Assembly (NCBI GenBank): GCA_029261895.1 | Contig: JAJDAK010000078.1 | Span: 1-64,000 of the forward strand | Direction of reading: 5' to 3' | Length of the DNA: 64,000 nucleotides | From: Deltaproteobacteria bacterium | GTDB lineage: Bacteria > Myxococcota_A > UBA9160 > SZUA-336 | Part shown: piece after piece, positions 1 through 8,203 of the stretch | Position numbering within the stretch: the first letter of the stretch is position 1 | How the letters are laid out: each line of letters begins with the position of its first letter | Made by a program: the position numbers and the translations under genes | Notes under the pieces: model-generated | Databases searched by the model: none | The model's input: only the letters and a program-made list of their open reading frames with translations | Told to the model about the DNA's origin: nothing

Positions 1-29
1 GGTGGTTTGTTTGGGTGGATTTGTCCGGC

Positions 30-1817
30 CTATGGTTTTGTCCCCGTTCTGGTATGTTGGTTTGGTTTGGGGGGCGCGCTGGGGTCGGCGCCCCCGCTAC
101 GTGGAGAAGCGGCGGCTTCGATGGCGCCGTCGGGCGTCGTACGAATGGCCATCACGCGTCCGTGTTCCCAAGGGCCGCTGGTATGTACGCGATGTCCGCG
201 TGCCGCGAGTTCGGTCACGACATCGCGATCCATTCGCGACTCGATCGCCACGACGCCGGGTTGGCAGGTTCGCGGATAAAACGAACTCGGCATGTGCATG
301 CTGTGAACCGTCGGTGCGTCGATCGCGGCCTGAAGGTCGTCGTAACCGAAGTCGATCAGGTTGAGGAAAAACTGATTTGTCCACTGATCCTGCTGATCGC
401 CGCCCGGTGTGCCGAATGCCATGCGGCGTCCATCAGCATGAAGTGCAATGGATGGCGTGAGCGTAGTGCGCGGGCGCTTTCCCGGCGCCAATGCGTTGGG
501 ATGCTGCGGGTCCAGCACAAACATCTGTGCACGCGTTCCCAGCGGGAACCCGAGTTCGGGGATCACCGGTGAAGTCGGAATCCAAGCGCCACTTGGCGTG
601 GCGCTCACCAGATTGCCAAAACGATCGGCAGCGTCTAGGTGCGTGGTATCGCTACGACCTTTGGCACTCGCGAAGGCCTGGGGCTCAAAGGGTGGGTCGC
701 CGGTGTCGAAGATCAAGGGCCAACCTTCGGGGAGCCGGCCTAAGCCCGGACGAAGTTCCATCGATGCTTTTTCCGCATCGATCAGCGTACAACGTAATTC
801 GGTGTATGGCGCGGAAAGCAGCTGTTCCAGCGGAACGTCAACGAACGCGGGGTCGCCGTAACAAGCCTCGCGGTCTGCGAACGCCAACTTTGCCGCTTCG
901 ATCCAGGTATGCAACGCATCCGCTGAGCCGCCGCCCATCGCGGCTAGATCAAAGCCTTCTAACAAGCGTAGTTGTTGCAGGAAGACCGGGCCTTGAGACC
1001 AAGCGGGGCATTTCCAGACCTCGGTACCGCGATACGATGCTCTGATTGGCTCCTCGATCGAGCCGCTGTATGCCGCCAGATCGGCAGCGTTGAGTAGCCC
1101 CTTGTTTTCGCGACCCGTGCCGTCGAGCAGCGGCATCTGGACGAAACGTTCGATGATTTCAGCGGGCTCCTCTTGGTAGAACCAATCGCGTGCCGCACGA
1201 ATCTTCTGTTCACGGGTTCCCGAACAGTGTCGCTCGCGCGCGCCAAGTTTTTCCAGAAATGCCGCCAGTGCGGGATTGGTTTGGCGTTCCCCATTCGCGC
1301 GCAGCGGAAGGTAGACCTCACCCGTGCTCGGCCAGGTATCGCGAAATTTGGATTCCAAGATCTGTAGGAGGTTGCGCAGAAACGGGTACATGGGAAAGCC
1401 GCGCGAAGCGAGACGCCATGCGGGCTGCAAGACTTCCTCTAGCGTGCAGGTTCCGAAATGCTCAAGCAGCAAGCACCAGGCATCGAGTGCAGCGGGAACC
1501 GTGATCCCAAGCAATCCATCCGCGGGAATGCGATCCACGCCAAGTTCTTGCATCCGCTCGATACTCGCGGCCCCGGGCGCGGGGCCTTGCCCGGAAATGA
1601 CCAAGGTGCGGTCGTTGTGCGCGTCGTAATAGAGAATTGGCACCTCGCCCGCCGGGCCGTTCATATGAGGTTCGAGGACCTGGAGCGCGAAACCCATCGC
1701 GCAGGCCGCATCCGCGGCGTTGCCGCCGGCGGCCAGCAGCTCGGCACCGGCCTGGCTTGCGAGGTAATGTCCCGCCGTCACTGCGCCCCCGTAACCCCGT
1801 AATGTGGGACGCCGCAT
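30..1817 (-). CDS. ggt: gamma-glutamyltransferase family Ntn hydrolase
   Basis: This 595-aa protein belongs to the gamma-glutamyltranspeptidase/acylase family, proenzymes that cleave themselves and use the new N-terminal Thr to transfer or hydrolyse gamma-glutamyl groups such as that of glutathione. The nucleophile region reads DTTHLDAADRFGN around residue 391, and a GTPGGDQQ segment lies in the C-terminal half. No signal peptide is visible, unlike the classical periplasmic enzyme, so a cytoplasmic role or a different substrate is possible. Two in-frame ATGs exist: AAGGAGG (1824-1830) abuts the one at 1823 but stands 6 nt from the one at 1817, which is therefore chosen. The last 25 residues are Pro/Gly/Ser-rich tail. 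It is divergent from apaG across 36 nt. Confidence 0.9.
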   Translation of the reverse strand: MRRPTLRGYGGAVTAGHYLASQAGAELLAAGGNAADAACAMGFALQVLEPHMNGPAGEVPILYYDAHNDRTLVISGQGPAPGAASIERMQELGVDRIPADGLLGITVPAALDAWCLLLEHFGTCTLEEVLQPAWRLASRGFPMYPFLRNLLQILESKFRDTWPSTGEVYLPLRANGERQTNPALAAFLEKLGARERHCSGTREQKIRAARDWFYQEEPAEIIERFVQMPLLDGTGRENKGLLNAADLAAYSGSIEEPIRASYRGTEVWKCPAWSQGPVFLQQLRLLEGFDLAAMGGGSADALHTWIEAAKLAFADREACYGDPAFVDVPLEQLLSAPYTELRCTLIDAEKASMELRPGLGRLPEGWPLIFDTGDPPFEPQAFASAKGRSDTTHLDAADRFGNLVSATPSGAWIPTSPVIPELGFPLGTRAQMFVLDPQHPNALAPGKRPRTTLTPSIALHADGRRMAFGTPGGDQQDQWTNQFFLNLIDFGYDDLQAAIDAPTVHSMHMPSSFYPRTCQPGVVAIESRMDRDVVTELAARGHRVHTSGPWEHGRVMAIRTTPDGAIEAAASPRSGGADPSAPPKPNQHTRTGTKP

Positions 1818-1841
1818 GGCCATCCTCCTTGCGGAGCATTA

Positions 1842-1847
1842 TAGACT
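1842..1847 (+). promoter_or_regulatory. -10 box TAGACT, leaderless apaG
   Basis: TAGACT ends exactly 6 nt before the apaG ATG, so a transcript starting about 7 nt after the box would begin at the start codon. No Shine-Dalgarno is present. Confidence 0.55.
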
Positions 1848-1853
1848 GGTCCC

Positions 1854-2243
1854 ATGAATGAATCGGACACAACGACAAATGGAGTCCGTGTCGAAGTCCG
1901 CTCCTACTATGTCGCAGAACGCTCCCGCCCGTACCGCGGGGAGTGGTATTTCGCCTACCGGGTGCGCATCAGTAACGTCGGCCAGGAAACCGTCCAAGTG
2001 ATGAGCCGGCATTGGATCATTACGGACGCCAACGGCGATGTGGAAGAGGTTCGGGGCGCCGGGGTGGTGGGCGAGCAGCCGGTGATCGCAGTGGGGGAGT
2101 CATTTGAGTACACCTCCGCGTGCCCGCTCGGGACATCCTTCGGCGCCATGCAGGGGTCGTATCAGGTCGTCAACGGGGAAGGGGACCCATTCGATGCGGA
2201 GATTGGGGCTTTTTCCCTCACAGAGCCCTTTGCGATCAATTGA
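1854..2243 (+). CDS. apaG: ApaG domain protein
   Basis: This 129-aa protein is ApaG over its whole length, a small fibronectin-III-like beta-sandwich protein linked in enterobacteria to Co2+ resistance and Mg2+ homeostasis; its biochemical role is unsettled. Family hallmarks are WYFAYRVRISNVG, the SRHWIITDANG strand, EVRGAGVVGEQP and the ending MQGSYQVV. The length matches the family (about 125 aa). The start has no ribosome-binding site but has a -10-like TAGACT six nt upstream, which suggests a leaderless mRNA. It stands alone between divergent ggt and a CNNM gene, not next to ksgA/apaH as in enterobacteria. Confidence 0.95.
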   Translation: MNESDTTTNGVRVEVRSYYVAERSRPYRGEWYFAYRVRISNVGQETVQVMSRHWIITDANGDVEEVRGAGVVGEQPVIAVGESFEYTSACPLGTSFGAMQGSYQVVNGEGDPFDAEIGAFSLTEPFAIN

Positions 2244-2317
2244 CCCTTTGTCGCAGCTGGGCATCCACGTTCCTCTGTGGCGCTTTGGTAGAACTGCTAG
2301 TGTATTCAGCGATCGAG

Positions 2318-2422
2318 ATGAATGCCCCTCGCGCCGATATTCCAACCGTGGATGACGCTGAAACATCGTCAGTATCTGACGACCCCGAGCCCTCGAAACC
2401 CGCTCATCTGGGATCTCTTTAG
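2318..2422 (+). CDS. possible 34-aa leader ORF before the CNNM gene
   Basis: A short reading frame starts at ATG 2318, about 15 nt after an extended -10-like TGCTAGTGT (2295-2303), and ends with TAG at 2420-2422. The G of that stop is the first base of the GTG start of the next gene, in a different frame, so stop-start coupling is possible. The peptide is acidic and rich in Asp, Ser and Pro (it begins MNAPRADIP). I recognise no family; it may simply be 5' leader. Confidence 0.3.
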   Translation: MNAPRADIPTVDDAETSSVSDDPEPSKPAHLGSL

Positions 2423-3687
2423 TGGACCCGGTCACCTACGGTCTGATCATTCTGGGTTGTTTGTTGGCGTCGGCGTTTTTTTCGGGTGCTGAAACCGCGC
2501 TACTGCGACTTCGCCCGCACGACCTCGACGAGGACGTTCAGTCGGCAGAGTCCCCGGCACCGTTCGCGGTGCGCGCCCTGGTCGGATCCACGTCGTGGTT
2601 ACTCGTCACGATTCTGCTCGGCAATAACGTGGCCAATATCATGGGTTCGGCAGCCGCGGCCGCGTTCGCGGTGCAGTACTTAGGTCCTGGAAAAGGCATC
2701 GCCGCCGTCACGGTGGGGATGACGCTGTTGGTGTTGATCTTTGCCGAGATCCTGCCGAAAGCCATCGCCGCGCGAAATCCGCGGGGTGTCGCATTTTGGG
2801 TTGGCTTGCCGCTCTACCTCTTGCACCAGCTATTGCGGCCCGTGCATATGCTCTTTGATCGCCTGGTCGAACCGATTGTAAAGCGCATCGCCGGGGGTCC
2901 GGAACGTGAGGGCGCGCACGCGGCGGAAGAGCTCTTGCGACTTGCGCGGCTGGCGTCGGTGGAACAACCCGACGGGACCCCGTTTGGAATCATCGGTGCA
3001 GCGGCGGGTGCCGCGGATATGACGGTGTCGGAAATCATGGTGCCGCGCACTGAGATCGTGGCATTTCCGATCGAGATCACACCGGCGAAATTGCTCGAAG
3101 AAATTTTGCAGGAGCGCTACACGCGCGTACCGATATACGAAGGGTCTATCGATAAAATTCTCGGCGTGGTGCATTTGAAGGACGTGATTCGTCTGGCGCG
3201 CAGCAACGGTGGGGGATTGCAAGGGATTCTGAAACCCGTGCTTCGCGTACCTGAACGCAAACCCATTCTGCGACTCCTCGGTGATATGCAGCGCGCGTTT
3301 TTGCACGTTGCGATCGTCAAAGATGAATTCGGTGTGACCGAGGGAATGGTGACGCAGGAAGATATACTGGAGGAAATCGTTGGAGAGATTCGCGATGAAT
3401 TCGATCGTGAAGAACTTCATCTGATTCGAAATCTTCCAGACGGAAAAATTCAAGCCTTGGGTCGAGTCAAGGTACTCGACTTCAATCGCGAAACCGGTTG
3501 GTCCGTGCCCGCCCGCCGCGGCGACACGCTCAGCGGTCTTGTTTTTAACGTGCTGGGTCGTAATCCGCGTCGCGGCGATAGCGTGACGGTTCCAGGGTAC
3601 GAGATCACGGTTGCCGATGTCTCCGGTGCACGGATTACTGAAGTGCGCTTGACCAAGCTCGACGGCGATCCCGAGAACGGCGACTAG
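2422..3687 (+). CDS. CNNM/CorC-type hemolysin-family transporter (DUF21-CBS-CorC_HlyC)
   Basis: This 421-aa protein has the three-part architecture of the CorC/CNNM (TlyC/HlyC) family implicated in Mg2+ or Co2+ efflux. An N-terminal DUF21 membrane domain (residues 1-150; ASAFFSGAETALLR and EILPKAIAARNP are typical) is followed by a CBS pair (residues 195-320; MTVSEIMVPRTEIV and VTEGMVTQEDILEEIVG are signatures) and a C-terminal CorC_HlyC domain. It sits in the inner membrane with cytosolic CBS and CorC domains. The start is GTG at 2422, directly at the stop of a possible leader ORF. Its TAG stop shares a CTAG tetranucleotide with the stop of the convergent gene. Confidence 0.9.
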   Translation: MDPVTYGLIILGCLLASAFFSGAETALLRLRPHDLDEDVQSAESPAPFAVRALVGSTSWLLVTILLGNNVANIMGSAAAAAFAVQYLGPGKGIAAVTVGMTLLVLIFAEILPKAIAARNPRGVAFWVGLPLYLLHQLLRPVHMLFDRLVEPIVKRIAGGPEREGAHAAEELLRLARLASVEQPDGTPFGIIGAAAGAADMTVSEIMVPRTEIVAFPIEITPAKLLEEILQERYTRVPIYEGSIDKILGVVHLKDVIRLARSNGGGLQGILKPVLRVPERKPILRLLGDMQRAFLHVAIVKDEFGVTEGMVTQEDILEEIVGEIRDEFDREELHLIRNLPDGKIQALGRVKVLDFNRETGWSVPARRGDTLSGLVFNVLGRNPRRGDSVTVPGYEITVADVSGARITEVRLTKLDGDPENGD

Positions 3688-5198
3688 TTTTCTGCGAGCC
3701 TGCTGCCGATGCGACCAAAGGTAAGAAACGGTTTGCGTTTAGGTGCGAGTGCCGTTTCGCGATAGTGGTTGATTAGGTACTGAAGGACGGGCTGGTTCCA
3801 ATTTCCGTCTTCACCGGGAAATGCGTAATAGGGCATGACGAGTAACTCGGGTTGCTTTGCTTCTAAGTCTTGAATAATCCGCAGCGAGAGTTCTTCGGCC
3901 AACGGACCCGAAAGTGCGGGGTCATACCAGAGCAGTCCCGTCGGTGGCGCTTGTTTGCGGTAATGGTAGAAGCCGGTTTCCATACCCCATTGGTAGAGCG
4001 TCTCTCCGGGTTCCAAAATCTGTTCGAGTTCGTAGGCGTAGTTCCGTGTATCGATGAAGAGCTCACCGTATTTTACGCGCGACCATTCTTCTGCATCTTT
4101 GCTGAACGCGGGGATCGCGACGCCGACAAGGTGGCTGACGATGATTATCCCCACGACGTTCGCGGCAATCCCGTGCGCGGGCTTGGCGGATTTGGCCCAG
4201 GTGCCAAGCGTCCAACCACAACCGACGACGAGTACGGGCAGCCATAGCTGGTAGTAATGGGGCAGCGCATGACCCGGTAATGCGACCGCGGCCCAAGTTC
4301 CAACGACCCACGCGAAATAGTAAGCCCAAATCGCGCGTGGACCTTGATACAGACCGTGGACCAATCCAATGAGCGCTACGAGGGCAAGCGGAATCCCGAC
4401 GTACAGCGGGGATGGCCAAAGCGCGCTGGGCTGAAGACCTTGCACGAGATTTTCGATGATCCCGCCGTGCGCAAGGCTCGCGTAGTACGAACCGTAAACG
4501 AATAAGACGTTGGTGAAGTCATCGGCGCGCTGGGTGACAAAGAAGTAGCCGTAGACCAGGAGCCAAACCGCGCCGCCTGCCAGCGCCATGCTGCCGACTT
4601 CGACCCAGGCGCGACGCTTACGCTCGACGATCAGATGGCAGACCCCGAGTGCCGCCGCAATCAGGATTGCGACGGGTTTGAAAAGTGTGGCGATCGCGAA
4701 AAGCAAGCCGATCGCGATCGCGCGACCTCGACCGAGTTCGTCACGCAGCGTCGGAAAGAAGAGGGCGAACGCCATGACGACGCATGTGTTGATGAAAACC
4801 TCGGTGTTGGGTTGATTGGCCTGTAGGTCAATGTCGCTGCAAATCCACGCCCATGCGAGCATGGCCCAGATTCGCCCAATGCGCCCGAAGAGAAATACCG
4901 CGCGGTGAATGCCAAAGAGAGTAAGGAGCGCGCAGAGGACACCAAGCGCGTAGATGGAAAGTTCGCTCCTGCCAAAAACCGCTTCCGCGGCCGCATAGCT
5001 GGTGTAGATCGCAGGCGGCTTAATATCCCAGAGATCGGAATAGAGTTCGCGCCCTTCAAGCAACTCGTGCCCAATGACCGCGTAAGTGGTGAGGTCCCGC
5101 TCCAGCGGCTCGTAGTAGGTATGGAACCGCGCAAACAGAATCCACGCGCAGCAGAGCACCAGCACGGCGGTCTCGAGGCGTCGGTTCGGTTCCAACAT
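3684..5198 (-). CDS. GT39/ArnT-like polyprenyl-phosphate-dependent glycosyltransferase
   Basis: This polytopic membrane protein of 504 aa resembles the PMT/ArnT (GT39, GT-C fold) glycosyltransferases, which move a sugar from a polyprenyl-phosphate donor to protein or lipid. The first loop after TM1 holds the acidic motif YYEPLERDLTTYA and then SDLWDIKPPA, as in the family, where an early Asp/Glu is catalytic; some ten hydrophobic segments follow. The acceptor cannot be told. An upstream GTG (5222) is in frame, but ATG 5198 is preferred because TATGTT stands exactly 6 nt upstream, matching the leaderless pattern of the window. It is divergent from the HAD-PlsC gene. Confidence 0.75.
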   Translation of the reverse strand: MLEPNRRLETAVLVLCCAWILFARFHTYYEPLERDLTTYAVIGHELLEGRELYSDLWDIKPPAIYTSYAAAEAVFGRSELSIYALGVLCALLTLFGIHRAVFLFGRIGRIWAMLAWAWICSDIDLQANQPNTEVFINTCVVMAFALFFPTLRDELGRGRAIAIGLLFAIATLFKPVAILIAAALGVCHLIVERKRRAWVEVGSMALAGGAVWLLVYGYFFVTQRADDFTNVLFVYGSYYASLAHGGIIENLVQGLQPSALWPSPLYVGIPLALVALIGLVHGLYQGPRAIWAYYFAWVVGTWAAVALPGHALPHYYQLWLPVLVVGCGWTLGTWAKSAKPAHGIAANVVGIIIVSHLVGVAIPAFSKDAEEWSRVKYGELFIDTRNYAYELEQILEPGETLYQWGMETGFYHYRKQAPPTGLLWYDPALSGPLAEELSLRIIQDLEAKQPELLVMPYYAFPGEDGNWNQPVLQYLINHYRETALAPKRKPFLTFGRIGSRLAEN

Positions 5199-5204
5199 GG
5201 GCGG

Positions 5205-5210
5205 AACATA
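5205..5210 (-). promoter_or_regulatory. -10 box TATGTT, leaderless GT39-like gene
   Basis: On the minus strand TATGTT ends 6 nt before ATG 5198. It decides the start codon in favour of 5198 over the upstream GTG at 5222. Confidence 0.5.
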
Positions 5211-5234
5211 GGACAGATCCACACGCCGGGCTGG

Positions 5235-5240
5235 TATGCT
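5235..5240 (+). promoter_or_regulatory. extended -10 box TGGTATGCT, leaderless HAD-PlsC
   Basis: TATGCT preceded by TGG (an extended -10 TGn) ends 6 nt before ATG 5247. No Shine-Dalgarno is present. It lies back to back with the minus-strand box at 5205-5210. Confidence 0.55.
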
Positions 5241-5246
5241 GTTTGG

Positions 5247-6668
5247 ATGATTCTGTATGCGGATATGACCCGAGAAATCGCCGAGAGCCCGTCTGGCCCA
5301 AAGGTCGGCGCGTTCTTTGATTTGGACCGGACCCTGCTCGCGGGGTTTTCGTCGATCGCATTTTTCAAAGACCGACTCTTCAGCGGACGCATGGGTCCGA
5401 AAGATGTTTGGGAAGGCATCGCGGGCGCGGCAGGTTTTCAGCTGGGTCGAATCGGGTTTTCCGGATTTGTTGCGGCCTCCGCAGGAATGCTGGCAGGGCT
5501 TTCAGAATCGGCATTCGAAGAGATTGGCGAGCGCGTATTTGAAGAACAGTTGATCGATGCGATCTACCCGGAGGCGCGTGCACTGATACGCGCGCATCGC
5601 GCACGCGGTCACACGTTGGCGATCGTTTCATCGGCGACGCGTTTTCAGATTGAACCGTTGGCTCGTGAACTCGGAATTCCGCATGTCGTCTGCACGCAAC
5701 TCGAAGTGGAGGACGGTGCGTTTACGGGTCGAGTTGTCCGACCGACCTGCTACGGTGAAGGCAAGGCGATATTAGGTCGCGAACTTGCGGGGCAACTCGG
5801 GATCGATCTCGAGCAGAGTTATTTCTACACCGATAGCGACGAAGACCTGCCCCTGTTAGAAATCGTGGGGCGGCCCCATCCGATTAATCCGAATCGTAGA
5901 CTGGAACGCATTGCAGCCGAACGTGCGTGGCCGGTGCGCCATTTTCGAAGCCGATCACGGCCTGGGCTGATAGACTTCGTGCGCACGCAGCTCACGTTGA
6001 CGAGTTTGTTGCCGTCGCTGGGCTTGGGAATTCCGGCGGGCTTGGCTGCGGGTTCCACGCGTCAGGCGATCAATACCGCGATGGCGACCTGGGGCGAACT
6101 CGGAAGCGCGATGGCGGGTTTACATCTACATGTGAGCGGTGAAGAACACCTCTGGTCCGATCGTCCCGCGGTCTTCGTCTTCAATCATCATAGCGCGGTG
6201 GATCTCTTGGTTCTGTGCAAGTTATTGCGGCGTGATTGTGTAGGTGTTGCGCCGGGTGCGATGCGTCTACATCCGATCTGGGGACCCCTCTATGCTGCCG
6301 TTGGTACCGTCTTTGTCGACGGCCTGAACACGGAGAATTCTCGTCCCGATTTCCGAAAAGCCCTCTATGCAGTACGGGAGGGTCTGAGTTTGATCGTGGC
6401 GCCGCAGACGCGTCGCACGCCGAGTCCACGCCTTGCGCCGTTTCGGCGCGACGCATTTCAACTCGCGATGGAGGCGAAAATTCCCATCGTGCCCATCGTG
6501 ATCGTGAACGCGGCCGATGCTATGCCGACCAACGGCTGGGCCATTCGCTCATCCACCGTGGAGGTGCACGTGCTGCCACCGATTCCGACGCGGGATTGGG
6601 ACGAAGCAGATGTTGACGTCGCTGCGGAAGAAACCGAGATGTTATTTCTGGAGACGTTGAGCGGTTAG
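5247..6668 (+). CDS. HAD-IB phosphatase fused to PlsC-like acyltransferase domain
   Basis: This 473-aa fusion has an N-terminal HAD subfamily IB phosphatase (residues 18-225; nucleophile motif FFDLDRTLL, later SSATRF and YTDSDEDLPLL) and a C-terminal LPLAT/PlsC-like domain (residues 270-470). Such fusions are known in several bacteria and suggest coupled phosphatase and acyl-transfer steps in phospholipid metabolism. Motif I is intact (NHHSAVD, H-x4-D), but the usual PEGTR block is APQTRR, without Glu-Gly, and the Arg of motif II is Gly (VFVDGLN), so acyltransferase activity is doubtful. ATG 5247 is chosen over 5265 because of the -10 box 6 nt upstream. Its stop overlaps that of hemH (TTAG). 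Confidence 0.85.
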   Translation: MILYADMTREIAESPSGPKVGAFFDLDRTLLAGFSSIAFFKDRLFSGRMGPKDVWEGIAGAAGFQLGRIGFSGFVAASAGMLAGLSESAFEEIGERVFEEQLIDAIYPEARALIRAHRARGHTLAIVSSATRFQIEPLARELGIPHVVCTQLEVEDGAFTGRVVRPTCYGEGKAILGRELAGQLGIDLEQSYFYTDSDEDLPLLEIVGRPHPINPNRRLERIAAERAWPVRHFRSRSRPGLIDFVRTQLTLTSLLPSLGLGIPAGLAAGSTRQAINTAMATWGELGSAMAGLHLHVSGEEHLWSDRPAVFVFNHHSAVDLLVLCKLLRRDCVGVAPGAMRLHPIWGPLYAAVGTVFVDGLNTENSRPDFRKALYAVREGLSLIVAPQTRRTPSPRLAPFRRDAFQLAMEAKIPIVPIVIVNAADAMPTNGWAIRSSTVEVHVLPPIPTRDWDEADVDVAAEETEMLFLETLSG

Positions 6669-7702
6669 CCGTCGCTTGCGGGTTTTTGGATCATCCGAAC
6701 GACCGCGTCGACCCAGGAAGCCTCATGGTTGACGCAGGGAATCAGTTCAAGCTCGGTACCTCCGGCTTCGCGCCATTGTTCCCGGCCGCGAATGCCGATT
6801 TCCTCGAGTGTTTCTAGGCAGTCGGCGACGAACGACGGACAGATGACGGCGAGTTTGCGAATGCCACGCGCGGCCAACTCAGGAAAAACAAGGTCGGTGT
6901 ACGGTTTGATCCAGGGTGTGCGGCCCAGGCGCGATTGGAAACTGACGCTGAAGCGATCTCGATTTAATCCCAAACTTTCAGCGAGCCGATACGAAGTTGC
7001 AAAGCATTGGCCGCGATAACAATGCGGGCTCCGCTGGACGAAGCGGTCGCAGCAATCGTCCGACGTGAAACAATGCGATGCGCCGGTATCGCTTTTTAGA
7101 ATTTGTCGCTCGGGAAGCCCGTGGTAACTCATCAGGATGTGGTCGGGCTGAAACCCGTCGATGACCGGAGCAGCGACGCTGGCGAGTGCGCCGATGAATC
7201 CGGGATGGTCGTAAAACGGGGGTAGGATTTGCAGCGTGGGGGTGTTCCAACGCTGGCTCGCCGCTTGATAGACGGCCTCCACCGCGGATCCAAAGGACGA
7301 TGACGCGTACTGCGGAAAGAGCGGGAGAACTTGGATCTGGTTAACACCGGCGTCTATCAGCCGCTGCATCGCTTGATCGATGGACGGGCTTCCGTAACGC
7401 ATGCCGAGCTCGACCTGCCAGCCATCCCCCAAGGATCTTGCGACCGCGCTTGCGAGGGCTCGGCTTTCGACGAACAACGGCGACCCATCTTGGGTCCATA
7501 TTTTTCGGTACGCCGCCGCGGATTGCCGGGGGCGGAACGGTAGGATCGCGAGATTGAGCAAGAGCCAGCGCGGCAGCGCAGGAATGTCGATAACGCGCGG
7601 GTCGCTTAAGAACTGGCGCAAATAACGACGCACGGGCCCCGTTTCGGGCGCGTCCGGCGTTCCCAGATTGATCAGCAATACGCCGCGTTGTGGGGAATCC
7701 AT
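6665..7702 (-). CDS. hemH: ferrochelatase, Cys-rich insert
   Basis: Protoheme ferrochelatase (345 aa) inserts Fe2+ into protoporphyrin IX, the last step of haem synthesis; it is cytosolic or membrane-associated. The N-terminal GVLLINLGTPDAPE, the PLFPQYASSS loop and the catalytic His in MSYHGLPER (about residue 194) are all present. After that motif lies a Cys-rich stretch (Cys at about 211, 217, 218, 228 and 233; CCDRF and CYRGQC), like the internal insert reported to bind a [2Fe-2S] cluster in some bacterial ferrochelatases. ATG 7702 and 7708 are both possible; no clear ribosome site separates them. It is convergent with HAD-PlsC and divergent from the DoxX gene. Confidence 0.93.
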   Translation of the reverse strand: MDSPQRGVLLINLGTPDAPETGPVRRYLRQFLSDPRVIDIPALPRWLLLNLAILPFRPRQSAAAYRKIWTQDGSPLFVESRALASAVARSLGDGWQVELGMRYGSPSIDQAMQRLIDAGVNQIQVLPLFPQYASSSFGSAVEAVYQAASQRWNTPTLQILPPFYDHPGFIGALASVAAPVIDGFQPDHILMSYHGLPERQILKSDTGASHCFTSDDCCDRFVQRSPHCYRGQCFATSYRLAESLGLNRDRFSVSFQSRLGRTPWIKPYTDLVFPELAARGIRKLAVICPSFVADCLETLEEIGIRGREQWREAGGTELELIPCVNHEASWVDAVVRMIQKPASDG

Positions 7703-7783
7703 CCCCATCTAGTAACTGATCATCAACCGGTTGTGCCCCTGTTTCGCAAAGATAGTAGAATACGCGCCCAGAAGGAGACCGCC

Positions 7784-8203
7784 ATGGACCGATTTCTTGG
7801 AGCATTCTCTGCGCCCATTTATGCAGCACTGCGCTTCATCGCAGGAACGATGCTTGTGTTGCACGGTGCGCAGAAAATTTTAGGGATATTTGGGGGCTTC
7901 GGTGGCACCGAAGGCGCGACGGCACCGATGTTTTCACAGCTCTGGGTTGGGGGCATCATCGAGTTGGGCGGGGGTGCGATGATCGCACTCGGACTTTTCA
8001 CGAGTTGGGCCGCCTTCGTTTGCAGCGGAATGATGGCGGTTGCATACCTGCAGTTTCACTGGTTGGGCTCGGGTCAGTTCTGGCCCATCCTCAACAAAGG
8101 TGAAGCCGCGCTCTTGTACTGCTTTGTGTTCCTCTACATCGCTTCTCGTGGTACCGGAATCCTCGGTGTGATGAGCAGCAAGAACGGGCATAGCGAAACT
8201 TGA
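7784..8203 (+). CDS. DoxX family membrane protein
   Basis: This 139-aa protein with four hydrophobic segments is of the DoxX/DoxD-like family (family members have been tied to thiol-redox or respiratory complexes; function uncertain). Typical are ALRFIAGTMLVLHGAQKI at the N-terminus and GGIIELGGGAMIALGLFT in the second segment. The start is set by AAGGAG 7 nt upstream, and a -10-like TAGAAT (7756-7761) lies just ahead of that leader. It overlaps the next gene by four bases (TTGA), so the two are probably co-translated. Confidence 0.88.
   Translation: MDRFLGAFSAPIYAALRFIAGTMLVLHGAQKILGIFGGFGGTEGATAPMFSQLWVGGIIELGGGAMIALGLFTSWAAFVCSGMMAVAYLQFHWLGSGQFWPILNKGEAALLYCFVFLYIASRGTGILGVMSSKNGHSET

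Noticed and set aside
2830..3453. 207-codon minus-strand frame
   Set aside because: It lies wholly antisense to the CNNM domain gene and shows no family features.
4905..5246. N-terminal extension of the HAD-PlsC protein
   Set aside because: It is antisense to the GT39-like gene and precedes a clear -10 box and family start.
7695..7712. TACTAG 6 nt before ATG 7702 of hemH as a leaderless -10
   Set aside because: The sixth base is G, not T, so it does not fit the TANNNT rule and was left out of the count.
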